Shown here piece by piece: positions 43,057 through 51,090 of a stretch of 64,000 nucleotides of DNA. The notes beneath the pieces are model-generated. The model had not been told where the DNA came from. It saw nothing but the letters and a program-made list of their open reading frames with translations, and did no database searches. Origin of the DNA: Bacteroidota bacterium (GTDB lineage: Bacteria > Bacteroidota > Bacteroidia > Bacteroidales > FEN-979); assembly GCA_026391835.1 (NCBI GenBank), contig JAPLDF010000072.1, positions 1-64,000 of the forward strand, in the 5' to 3' direction. Position 1 is the first letter of the stretch. Every line of letters begins with the position of its first letter. The translations under genes and the position numbers were made by a program.

Positions 43057-43240
43057 ATGTAGGCTGCTTTTGCTGACTGCTAATGAAGAGCGATTTATTG
43101 CAGTCTGCTTCAGCTGACTGCTACATTGACAATTCGGCATCGCTGGGGCTTTAGCCCCATTATTAAGAAAAACATTCATTGGGGCTAAAGCCCAAAGAAT
43201 TGCATCAACCTTAATCAGTTGGCTAAAGCCAACTGCAATA
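43057..43240. repeat. Cluster of REP-like palindromes
   Basis: The gap holds GGGGCTTTAGCCCC (43145-43158), GGGGCTAAAGCCC (43181-43193) and CAGTTGGCTAAAGCCAACTG (43216-43235, 9-bp arms), together with related GCTGACTGC units at about 43071 and 43113. The core GGCTTTAGCC or GGCTAAAGCC is shared, so this resembles a REP/BIME cluster. The whole stretch from 42828 to 43284 has no gene. Confidence 0.7.
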
Positions 43241-43284
43241 GATGAAAGCATTTAATGTAGTTTATATTTCTGGTTCATTTATAG

Positions 43285-43779
43285 TTATTGGTACAATTGC
43301 AGGTATTCGTAGGAATTGCCGGTGAATTGAAGAAATTTTTCAAAATCCCCGAATGAGATCACCAGGGAGGCGGTGTTGATGCAAGGATGGAAACTGATTT
43401 TGAGGGAACTGCGAAGGTGCTGGTCGATAAATACATGAACATGCCTGCCGGTGTCGTTGATCAGGCCGAATGGTGAAACGGAACCGGGCGTCAGCCCGAG
43501 ATATTTTATCATCCTTTCATCCGAAGCAAAGCTAAGTTTTCCCTGTTTAAGGCGTTGTTCAAGGTCGTGAATGACAAGGTCATGGTCATGCTCAATGATC
43601 ACCAGGTAATGGCGGTTTCCCTTGTGGTTTCGAAAAAACAGGTTCTTGCAGTGGGTGGCCACGATGTCTTTCCAGTAAACCCGTGCAAGTTCGATGGTAG
43701 GTGCAGCCGGGTGCTCATAATATTCATATGAAATTCCAAGTTTCCCGAGGATGTTGTAAAGTGCCGGATCTCCGTTCAT
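43285..43779 (-). CDS. YbaK/ProX-type prolyl-tRNA editing protein
   Basis: A 164-residue stand-alone editing domain, YbaK/prolyl-tRNA deacylase family: YEYYEHPAAPTIELA at the N-terminus, KNLFFRNHKGNRHYLVI, GSVSPFGLINDTGRHVHVFID and HPCINTASLVIS. These proteins hydrolyse mischarged tRNA such as Ala-tRNA(Pro) in the cytoplasm. HPCxN and the K in CKNLF are typical of the ProX/PrdX subtype. It lies 11 bp from the barrel gene on the same strand, a possible two-gene unit. Confidence 0.9.
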   Translation of the reverse strand: MNGDPALYNILGKLGISYEYYEHPAAPTIELARVYWKDIVATHCKNLFFRNHKGNRHYLVIIEHDHDLVIHDLEQRLKQGKLSFASDERMIKYLGLTPGSVSPFGLINDTGRHVHVFIDQHLRSSLKISFHPCINTASLVISFGDFEKFLQFTGNSYEYLQLYQ

Positions 43780-43790
43780 GGTGCTGTTTG

Positions 43791-45101
43791 TTAAAAGACT
43801 TCCTGTGCCTGGAGGTAAAGTCCCTGCGAAAGCTGGCCAAGGCCGAAATCGATCAGGATATTTGTGCGGTCATGCTTTCCGACCATGATGCGCAGGCCAA
43901 AGCCGCATCCCGGCTTGAAATATCCGAATACCGGGACATGCATGGCATTGTTTGAGGCTGTGGTGACGTTCGCAAAAAGAACACCCCCGACAATCCTTGA
44001 GCACGGGGAGATTGGGAACCGGTATTCGACTTCTCCGTAGGCAAAATTTTCGCCGCGCCAGCGTCCCTGCGTATAGCCTCGCCCGGAAGAGTTAATCGGG
44101 TCGAACCCGTTCGACATCAGGTTCAGGTAGGGCAGCTCCCCGGTGATATTGAAACTGCCGAATACCCTGAAAGCCAGGACATGACGCGGAACCCGTTTTG
44201 ACAGGCCCACATAGGTGCGGAACTCGGTCCAGAGTTGCGATCCGTTGCGATTGCTGCCCAGGAAAATAAAATTATACAGGTAACTGGCATTGATATAAAA
44301 ACCCTTGTAAGCATTGATGATGTTGTCGCGCGAATCATACGAAAAGTTGACGCTGATCCCTGAAGTGGTATATGTTTGGGTATTGAAACCATTCATGGTG
44401 GAATAGGCGTAATGCGGCGTTATGATTTGCGTGGTTGAATCGAGGTTAAGGTTATCGTCCTTGATATCATAATAGTGATCGAGATGGTATCCCAAACCCG
44501 CATAAAAACTGGTGGCCACCTCCATGAATAAAATGTTGTGGATCTTTACCCAGTTAAATTTCATCGGGAACCTGCCGCCGGCGTAACTTACGAGACATGC
44601 AGGAGTCTCCTGATCTCCGGGGAGCAACGGAATGTTGTCGGCCGGGCCGGTACCCAGACCATAGGTTGGCAGCCGGAGCAGGTACCAGCGCCAGTCGGTC
44701 TGTAAAAACCACTTGTTCTCGTTGAAAAACATGTTGGTCCGCACATAGGAGATCAGCTGCCGCTCGGTTGTCCATAGCAGTTGTACTGAACCCGCCGAAA
44801 GATTGGTGAGCGGATTGCGGCCAATCGTCCATGAAAGCGATGATCCGGCGCCAAGCTGAACGCCTGTACCGGGTGAATAGGCGACCAGGGGTAAAATGAT
44901 TGCCCTCACCTTCCGCGAGGGAATTTCAGGGGCGTGCAACTTTTCCTTTGTGAGAATGTCGAAGATGTCCTTCTGTGGGCACACGGCAATCGTGCTGAGC
45001 GAATCGGGCTCCAGGCGCGGACCTTCTCCCTGCCCGAAAGAAATAGTTGTCAACCCCAACAAGATGAAAATGAAAATAAACCGGAAAATTGTTTGCTTCA
45101 T
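43791..45101 (-). CDS. Omp85-like outer-membrane barrel protein
   Basis: A 436-residue secreted barrel (signal MKQTIFRFIFIFILLGLTTI). The sequence has LPLVAYSPGTGVQLGAGSS, NFSYDSRDNIINAYKGFYI, GRGYTQGRWRGENFAYGEVE and YRFPISPCSRIVGGVLFANV. It is a paralogue of 33179-34483. There are no POTRA domains. The molecule may be an outer-membrane channel or assembly factor; nothing in the context says more. Confidence 0.78.
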   Translation of the reverse strand: MKQTIFRFIFIFILLGLTTISFGQGEGPRLEPDSLSTIAVCPQKDIFDILTKEKLHAPEIPSRKVRAIILPLVAYSPGTGVQLGAGSSLSWTIGRNPLTNLSAGSVQLLWTTERQLISYVRTNMFFNENKWFLQTDWRWYLLRLPTYGLGTGPADNIPLLPGDQETPACLVSYAGGRFPMKFNWVKIHNILFMEVATSFYAGLGYHLDHYYDIKDDNLNLDSTTQIITPHYAYSTMNGFNTQTYTTSGISVNFSYDSRDNIINAYKGFYINASYLYNFIFLGSNRNGSQLWTEFRTYVGLSKRVPRHVLAFRVFGSFNITGELPYLNLMSNGFDPINSSGRGYTQGRWRGENFAYGEVEYRFPISPCSRIVGGVLFANVTTASNNAMHVPVFGYFKPGCGFGLRIMVGKHDRTNILIDFGLGQLSQGLYLQAQEVF

Positions 45102-45136
45102 TGGCCGGCAAAAGTAATAAATTAATTGCTTTTCGT

Positions 45137-45144
45137 TAGTTTTG
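45137..45144 (+). promoter_or_regulatory. -7 promoter element before dapF
   Basis: TAGTTTTG fits TAnnTTTG and is 16 bp upstream of the dapF ATG, so the leader would be about 10 nt. A matching -33 element is not clear. This promoter would serve the run of genes from dapF to the small HD hydrolase. Confidence 0.35.
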
Positions 45145-45160
45145 TAGATTCAACAGACGT

Positions 45161-45946
45161 ATGAAAATCCCATTTTCAAAATACCATGGAACGGGCAATG
45201 ATTTTATTATCATTGACAACCGTTTGATCCATTGGAAGCCAACAACGGCGGAGGTTGCATTTCTCTGCGACCGGCATACCGGGATCGGTGCCGATGGCCT
45301 GATGCTGCTTTCGGCAATGCGTGGTTTCGATTTTGCCATGGCCTATTACAATTCCGACGGGAATGAGAGTACCATGTGCGGCAACGGCGGGCGTTGCATG
45401 ACTGCTTTCGCCAATTCGCTGGGAATCATTGGCAGCGAGGCACATTTTTGGGCAGTGGACGGGGTCCATCAGGCTGAGATTGCAAGCAACCGCGGGACAG
45501 GTATTTACCGGATTCAAATGAAGGACTCCCGGATCGGCAAAATATATGATGACGGGTACTTCCTTGATACAGGTTCGCCACATTTTGTGCGGTATGTGCA
45601 TGATGCCGCGGCGACGGACGTTTTCAATACGGGTACTGCCTGTCGTCATGATCCCCGGTTCAGCCCCGGAGGCACCAATGTCGATTTTGTTGAGATACAG
45701 GACGACGGGCTGTTTGTGCGATCGTTTGAACGGGGTGTTGAAAATGAAACCCTTTCATGCGGCACGGGCGTGACGGCTTCGGCCCTGGTCAATGCATTCA
45801 GGAACCCGGCAAACCCCGGTTTTTATCACATTAAAACTTTGGGAGGCCCGCTGATGGTCAGCTTCGTCCAGGACGGGGATCAGTTTACCGGCATCTGGCT
45901 GGAAGGAGCGGCGAAGTTCGTTTTTACAGGAGAGATCAGCATCTAG
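45161..45946 (+). CDS. dapF: Diaminopimelate epimerase
   Basis: A 261-residue enzyme that converts LL- to meso-diaminopimelate in lysine and peptidoglycan synthesis. Both catalytic cysteines are present: C73 in TMCGNGGRCM and C200 in LSCGTGVTASA. The N-terminus MKIPFSKYHGTGNDFIIIDN is typical. The length is normal for the family. It starts a plus-strand series (dapF, GNAT, mltG, DUF2279 and so on) that includes mltG, another peptidoglycan gene. Confidence 0.96.
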   Translation: MKIPFSKYHGTGNDFIIIDNRLIHWKPTTAEVAFLCDRHTGIGADGLMLLSAMRGFDFAMAYYNSDGNESTMCGNGGRCMTAFANSLGIIGSEAHFWAVDGVHQAEIASNRGTGIYRIQMKDSRIGKIYDDGYFLDTGSPHFVRYVHDAAATDVFNTGTACRHDPRFSPGGTNVDFVEIQDDGLFVRSFERGVENETLSCGTGVTASALVNAFRNPANPGFYHIKTLGGPLMVSFVQDGDQFTGIWLEGAAKFVFTGEISI

Positions 45947-45994
45947 TTGAAAACGAAGGATTGGATAAAATTGAAAAACAGATGACAGCAAAAT

Positions 45995-46540
45995 ATGCAG
46001 GATAACCTCCTTACCGGTATTCATGTCAGGTTGCGGGCGCTGGAGCCCGGCGATGCCGAAGTGTTGTACGCCTGGGAAAATGACACCTCCATCTGGAATG
46101 TCAGCAACACGCTCGCCCCCTTTTCACGTTTTCAGCTGGAGGAGTATGTCCTGAATGCCCAGAATGACATTTTTGCGTCAAAGCAGCTGCGCATGATGAT
46201 CGACCTCGTTGGGCCGGGCGCAGAAGGCCAACCGGTGGGGACAATCGATCTTTTCGATTTTGATCCGCTTCATCATCGTGCCGGGGCAGGTATCCTCATC
46301 CGTGAGCCATACCGCTCACAAGGCTATGGCTTTGAAGCCATGGAGCTTTTCATCCGGTATGCGTTTGGAACCCTGCGCCTCCACCAGCTATACTGCAATA
46401 TCCTGCCGGATAACGTTGCCAGCCTGCAGCTGTTTGAGAAACTGGGCTTTGTAAGGTGCGGCATTAAAAAAGAGTGGGTGCACGACGGACTGCAATGGCA
46501 GGATGAATGGATGTTTCAACTGCTCAATCATGACGGGTAA
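45995..46540 (+). CDS. GNAT-family N-acetyltransferase (RimJ-like)
   Basis: A 181-residue acetyltransferase. The N-terminus, VRLRALEPGDAEVLYAWEND, and the acetyl-CoA loop, IREPYRSQGYGFEAMELFI, match the RimJ/RimL and SpeG-like group; LRLHQLYCNILPDNVASLQLFEKLGF is the usual C-terminal motif. Its substrate is unknown. The gene overlaps the mltG start (46530) by 11 bp, so the two are translated together. Confidence 0.9.
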   Translation: MQDNLLTGIHVRLRALEPGDAEVLYAWENDTSIWNVSNTLAPFSRFQLEEYVLNAQNDIFASKQLRMMIDLVGPGAEGQPVGTIDLFDFDPLHHRAGAGILIREPYRSQGYGFEAMELFIRYAFGTLRLHQLYCNILPDNVASLQLFEKLGFVRCGIKKEWVHDGLQWQDEWMFQLLNHDG

Positions 46541-47612
46541 GGCGGCCGCCCATGCAACCGGTACGCCGCGTAACCCGCGCCCGGGAGTTACTAAGGCTTA
46601 TGTTGCAGCCATCGCCGCAGCCCTCCTGGCCGGCTCTGTTTTGCTTTGGTATTATGTGCGCATTACAAAACCGGTGATCGACCTGAAAGAAAAGAAGTCC
46701 TGCTATTTTTACATCCATACGGGCTCCGGGTTCACAGCAGTAAAAGATTCACTGGTAAAAAGAGGTTATCTTACCGATGCCGAGGCATTTGAATGGCTTG
46801 CCAGGCGAAAGCATTACGAACAGCATGTAAAACCGGGACGGTACCGGCTGGTAAACGGGATGCACAACAATGCCCTCGTCAACCTTTTAAGGTCGGGGAA
46901 GCAGGAACCTGTGCGTATCGTCATTCAGAATGTCCGGACGCGGGAAGAGCTGGCCGGTAAAATCGGCAACCACCTGGAGGTTGATTCAGCCAGGCTCAGC
47001 AAGCTGTTTAACGACCGCGCCTACCTGGCGCAGTTTGGGGTATCCCCCCCTACCCTGCTCGTACTCTTTATTCCCGACACCTATGAATTTTTCTGGAACA
47101 CTTCGGGAGCGCAGTTGTTTAGCCGTATCTTCAGGGAATACAATCAGTTCTGGACTCCCGGGCGGAGGCACCGGGCCGATTCCCTGCATCTTTCGCTGCA
47201 GGAAGTTGTCACACTGGCGTCCATCGTTGAGAAAGAGAGCAACAAAAAGGATGAAAAACCGGCGATCGCCGGCGTATATCTCAACCGCCTGAAAAGACAG
47301 ATGCCGCTTCAGGCCGACCCTACGGTGATTTTCGCCTGGAACGATTACCGTATCCGAAGGGTTCTGAAAGTGCACACGCAAATACAATCACCATACAATA
47401 CCTACGTCCATGCCGGGCTTCCGCCGGGCCCCATCTGCCTGCCCTCAACTGTATCGGTTGACGCCGTGCTGGATGCCGCGAACCATAACTATATCTATTT
47501 CTGTGCAAGGGAGGATCTGTCGGGGTACCACAACTTCGCGGCCGACCTGGATGCACACAACCGCAATGCCAGGAAATACCAGCAGGCGCTGAATAAAATG
47601 AACATCAAGTGA
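46530..47612 (+). CDS. mltG: Endolytic murein transglycosylase MltG
   Basis: A 360-residue inner-membrane enzyme that cuts nascent glycan strands and so sets their length. One membrane helix near the N-terminus (YVAAIAAALLAGSVLLWYY), a LysM-like region, and the YceG/MltG core with TLASIVEKESNKKDEKP carry the catalytic glutamate (around E234 in this numbering); YLNRLKRQMPLQADPTVIFA and GLPPGPICLPSTVSVDAVL follow. The ATG at 46530 within the end of the GNAT gene was chosen over 46503. The length is normal. Confidence 0.93.
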   Translation: MTGKAAAHATGTPRNPRPGVTKAYVAAIAAALLAGSVLLWYYVRITKPVIDLKEKKSCYFYIHTGSGFTAVKDSLVKRGYLTDAEAFEWLARRKHYEQHVKPGRYRLVNGMHNNALVNLLRSGKQEPVRIVIQNVRTREELAGKIGNHLEVDSARLSKLFNDRAYLAQFGVSPPTLLVLFIPDTYEFFWNTSGAQLFSRIFREYNQFWTPGRRHRADSLHLSLQEVVTLASIVEKESNKKDEKPAIAGVYLNRLKRQMPLQADPTVIFAWNDYRIRRVLKVHTQIQSPYNTYVHAGLPPGPICLPSTVSVDAVLDAANHNYIYFCAREDLSGYHNFAADLDAHNRNARKYQQALNKMNIK

Positions 47613-47626
47613 GTGCCACGGCCCGG

Positions 47627-48559
47627 ATGTGGAAACCCAGCCTGGTTTCAACATGGCTGTTGCTGCTGTACATGGTCATCCCGTCGCCGGCGAAAGCCCA
47701 TGCAAATGATTCCCTGAATGCAGATACCGCCGGAATCCATAAAGCCCGCCTTGCAGGGGTGCTGATCGCCCAGGGGACCTTGTACGTCGCCTCGGTGACC
47801 GGCCTCTATTTCGCTTGGTACAAAGATTACCCGCAATCGTCGCTTCACCTTTTCAATGACGGGAATGAATGGATGCAGGTCGACAAATGCGGTCATGCCA
47901 TCACCGCGTATTACATCAGCAGGATCGGGTATGCCACTTACCGGTGGTCGGGGGTGAAAGAAAAGCAGGCTGCATGGTTCGGGGGCCTGCTCGGGTTTGC
48001 CTACATGCTCAACATCGAAATCCTCGACGGGTTTTCGTCGGAATGGGGCTTCTCGCCGGGCGACCTCACGGCGAATACCCTGGGCAGCATGATCTTTGTC
48101 GGGCAGCAACTGGCCTGGCACGAGCAGCGGTTTTCACTGAAATATTCGTTTCATCAAACGAAATATGCGCAATACCGGCCCGATTTGCTGGGCGATAACC
48201 TGGTCCAGAACATGATCAAGGATTACAATGGCCATTCATACTGGATCTCGGGCAACATCTCCTCCTTTCTTCCAGAACACACAAGGTTCCCGAAATGGCT
48301 CAACATCGCCGTGGGATACGGGGCCGAAGGGATGACCGGCGCTTTCAGCAACACGGCAGGACACAACGGGCAGCCTGTGCCGGAATACCGCAGGTACCGG
48401 AAATTTTTTCTTTCGGTCGATGTCGACCTGACAAGGATCCCGACAAAATCAAAGGTGCTCAGGGGCATCTTCACCGTGCTGAGTTTTATCAAAATACCAG
48501 CCCCGGCACTTGAATACAACACGCTCGGACAATTTAAGGTCCACCCTTTCTATTATTGA
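47627..48559 (+). CDS. DUF2279 protein
   Basis: A 310-residue exported or membrane protein (signal MWKPSLVSTWLLLLYMVIPSPAKA) of the DUF2279 family. Typical sequences are QVDKCGHAITAYYISRIGY, GFAYMLNIEILDGFSSEWG and FSPGDLTANTLGSMIF, with histidine and aspartate at a membrane-buried position. The function is unknown; in Bacteroidota this family is often near mltG or dapF. A GTG at 47609 overlapping the mltG stop is an alternative start, but the ATG at 47627 gives a proper signal peptide. Confidence 0.82.
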   Translation: MWKPSLVSTWLLLLYMVIPSPAKAHANDSLNADTAGIHKARLAGVLIAQGTLYVASVTGLYFAWYKDYPQSSLHLFNDGNEWMQVDKCGHAITAYYISRIGYATYRWSGVKEKQAAWFGGLLGFAYMLNIEILDGFSSEWGFSPGDLTANTLGSMIFVGQQLAWHEQRFSLKYSFHQTKYAQYRPDLLGDNLVQNMIKDYNGHSYWISGNISSFLPEHTRFPKWLNIAVGYGAEGMTGAFSNTAGHNGQPVPEYRRYRKFFLSVDVDLTRIPTKSKVLRGIFTVLSFIKIPAPALEYNTLGQFKVHPFYY

Positions 48560-48591
48560 TAAAATCTTGTACCTTTACTGTTTTATTCACC

Positions 48592-48963
48592 ATGGAAAAT
48601 CAATCAGGCCAGACTCAGCCGGGGAAAGCTCCTGTTTTTCAGCAGAATCCGGTTCCGCAGAACCTTCCCAATGCCAATTTGATCCTGGTTCTCGGCGTAT
48701 TATCGATCCTGCTGTGCTGGTGGCATTTCGTCTCCATAGCCGGCATCGCCCTCGGGTTCATTGCCCTGGTGCTTGCCGGCCGTGAGACAAAAACATACCA
48801 TGCCAACCCGGCCGCCTATACAACAAGTTCCCTGAACAGTGTCAGAACCGGGCGGACCTGCGCCATCATCGGTTTGACCATTTCGGTCATTGTATTCTCT
48901 TTTGTCATGCTGCTGATTTTCGGCATTTTAGTTACCCTGCCCTTCTGGGGTATGATCCATTGA
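48592..48963 (+). CDS. Small membrane protein, DUF4190-like
   Basis: A 123-residue protein with an unstructured Gln/Pro-rich N-terminus (about 40 residues) and three hydrophobic segments (LILVLGVLSILLCWWHFVS, IAGIALGFIALVLAG, AIIGLTISVIVFSFVMLLI). It fits the DUF4190-like group that Bacteroidota annotation calls CCC-motif membrane proteins, but has only one cysteine in the first helix. The function is unknown. A -7-like TACCTTTA lies upstream near 48571. It is 2 bp from the nnr gene and probably co-transcribed. Confidence 0.7.
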   Translation: MENQSGQTQPGKAPVFQQNPVPQNLPNANLILVLGVLSILLCWWHFVSIAGIALGFIALVLAGRETKTYHANPAAYTTSSLNSVRTGRTCAIIGLTISVIVFSFVMLLIFGILVTLPFWGMIH

Positions 48964-48965
48964 AC

Positions 48966-50519
48966 ATGAAAATTCTACCAGTACCCCTGATCCGCGAGGC
49001 AGATGCCTATACCATTGTCCATGAGCCCATCTCCGACATCGACCTGATGGAGCGTGCGGCCGGGGCATGTTTTGGCTGGCTGAAGGATCACATTTCAGCG
49101 GATCAGAAGATTATGGTGTTTTGCGGTTCGGGAAACAATGGCGGCGACGGGCTTGCCATCGGGCGGATGCTGGTGGCATCGGGATTCCGGGTGGCAGTAT
49201 ATATGCTCTCAGGGCCGGAAAAGATGTCGGAGAGCTGCCGTGTGAATTTTCAAAGAATACAGGAATATGCGAACCAGGGAACAGGCGAACCAGGGAACGA
49301 AGGACTGACAGAGTGCCGGATCCTGGAGGATTCAAGGGATTTCCCGGTGATCGGCGCGACGGATGTGATAATTGACGCGCTCTTTGGCAGCGGGCTCGCC
49401 CGGCCGGTCGAGGGGATTGCAGCGTCGGTGATCTACCACATCAATTCAGGCAGCGCAATGGTTGTTGCCATTGATGTACCCTCCGGACTTTTTTGCGATG
49501 TCACATCGCACGCAACCCCCGGGCATCTCGTTGTATGTGCCGACTATACCCTGACCTTCTCCCCCCCGAAACTCGCTTTTTTCTTTCCTGAAAACGATCC
49601 GTTTGTCGGGAACTGGCAACTGCTCGATATTGGCATCCACCCCGATTTCATCGGTTCGGCAAAGGTTCAGAATTTCATGCCGGGGGCAGTTGACATTGCC
49701 CCGCTCCTGAAAATACGTAATAAATATGCCCATAAGGGGACCTTCGGCCATGTGCTCCTGGTTGCCGGAAGTACCGGGAAAATGGGCGCAGCGGTATTGT
49801 CCGCCAGGGCCTGCCTGCGTTCGGGGCCTGGCCTGGTCACCATACGGATCCCAAAATCAGGAATTTCCATCCTGCAGACTTCGGTTCCTGAAGCCATGCT
49901 TGCCATCGACCCACACGAGGACCTTTTTACGGAAGCACCCGACATCACCGCCTACTCGGCCATCGCGATCGGTCCGGGCATTGGTACAGCAACACAAACC
50001 GCCAGTGCCCTGAAAATCATGATCCAGCACGCGAAAATCCCCATACTCTTCGACGCGGATGCCATCAACATCCTTGCGGAAAACAAGACCTGGCTCGGCT
50101 TCATTTCAAAGGGATCGGTATTTACCCCCCACCCCAAAGAGTTTGAGCGGCTGGTGGGAAGAAGCAGCAACAACTTTGAGCAGAACCGGCTGCAACGCGA
50201 TTTCTCGTTCAGGTACCAGTGTTATGTGGTCCTGAAAGGGGCGCATACCGCCATTACCACCCCCGATGGACAATGCTATTTCAATACTACCGGCAATCCG
50301 GGGATGGCGACAGGCGGGAGCGGTGATGTCCTCACCGGGATCATCGCCGGCCTCATGGCACAGGGATATACCCCGCTGGCATCCTGCCTGCTCGGGGTGT
50401 ACGTACATGGACTGGCTGGCGACATCGCGTTGTCGGACCAGGGATTTGAAGCGCTGATCGCCGGCGATATCATCACTAACCTCGGAAAATCATTTCAATC
50501 ACTCTATGGAAAACTTTGA
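48966..50519 (+). CDS. nnr: Bifunctional NAD(P)H-hydrate epimerase / ADP-dependent dehydratase
   Basis: A 517-residue repair enzyme with two parts. The N-terminal YjeF domain (epimerase) has GSGNNGGDGLAIGRM and the VVAIDVPSGLFCDVT strand. The C-terminal kinase-like domain (dehydratase) has YAHKGTFGHVLLVAGSTGKM, GPGIGT and TGNPGMATGGSGDVLTGII. Together they return damaged hydrated NAD(P)H to the reduced cofactor. The start is the ATG at 48966; a TTG at 48960 is unlikely. It overlaps the next gene by 14 bp. Confidence 0.93.
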   Translation: MKILPVPLIREADAYTIVHEPISDIDLMERAAGACFGWLKDHISADQKIMVFCGSGNNGGDGLAIGRMLVASGFRVAVYMLSGPEKMSESCRVNFQRIQEYANQGTGEPGNEGLTECRILEDSRDFPVIGATDVIIDALFGSGLARPVEGIAASVIYHINSGSAMVVAIDVPSGLFCDVTSHATPGHLVVCADYTLTFSPPKLAFFFPENDPFVGNWQLLDIGIHPDFIGSAKVQNFMPGAVDIAPLLKIRNKYAHKGTFGHVLLVAGSTGKMGAAVLSARACLRSGPGLVTIRIPKSGISILQTSVPEAMLAIDPHEDLFTEAPDITAYSAIAIGPGIGTATQTASALKIMIQHAKIPILFDADAINILAENKTWLGFISKGSVFTPHPKEFERLVGRSSNNFEQNRLQRDFSFRYQCYVVLKGAHTAITTPDGQCYFNTTGNPGMATGGSGDVLTGIIAGLMAQGYTPLASCLLGVYVHGLAGDIALSDQGFEALIAGDIITNLGKSFQSLYGKL

Positions 50520-51090
50520 AAAAGACATCCTGGCCGGCATGGTCATTGCCCCGTATCTCCAGAAAGCCACCGCACTGCGGGGCGTGAAACGCTATGTTGG
50601 CGGGAACCAGTTCCGCCACGCATTTGCCACGCTGGCCATTTTAATTGATTACCATTACATGGATGCGGTTTTGCTGAAAGCCTCCGTAATTCATGATCTG
50701 ATCGAAGATGTTCAATGTGTTTCATACGATGAGATCAGGGCAATTGACAAGGATGGCCAGCAGGTACTTGAACTGGTGCTTGAAGTGACCCGGCACAAAC
50801 CAGAGTCAAAGCAGGATTTCCTGAAACGGATACTCGAAGAGGGATCTGACCTGGCAAAAATCCTGAAATGCGCCGACCGCATCAGCAACCTCACCGATCT
50901 CCACCCCGACATTTTTGACAAGGAATACATTAAAAATATGATGGCCGACACAAAAAGATGGGTGATCCCCATGGCCAAACAGGTGAACAAGGATATGTTG
51001 TTTGAACTGGAGGACCTGATCAAACGGCGCGAAACAAATATGAAATACTCCTCGGCGATCTGGCCGATGAAGCGGAACGACAAGGGTTAG
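50506..51090 (+). CDS. Small alarmone-hydrolase-like HD domain protein
   Basis: A 194-residue HD-superfamily phosphohydrolase, recognised as the RelA/SpoT hydrolase type: H38 (FRHAF), H63-D64 with E67-D68 (IHDLIEDV) and D124 (KCADRISNL). These positions match the manganese site of ppGpp hydrolases (HDTVEDT and KLADRxxN in SpoT). No synthetase, TGS or ACT domain follows, so it resembles a Mesh1/SAH-type protein that would degrade (p)ppGpp or a related nucleotide. It starts inside the end of nnr (overlap 14 bp) and converges with parE (4 bp overlap at the 3' ends). Confidence 0.82.
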   Translation: MENFEKDILAGMVIAPYLQKATALRGVKRYVGGNQFRHAFATLAILIDYHYMDAVLLKASVIHDLIEDVQCVSYDEIRAIDKDGQQVLELVLEVTRHKPESKQDFLKRILEEGSDLAKILKCADRISNLTDLHPDIFDKEYIKNMMADTKRWVIPMAKQVNKDMLFELEDLIKRRETNMKYSSAIWPMKRNDKG

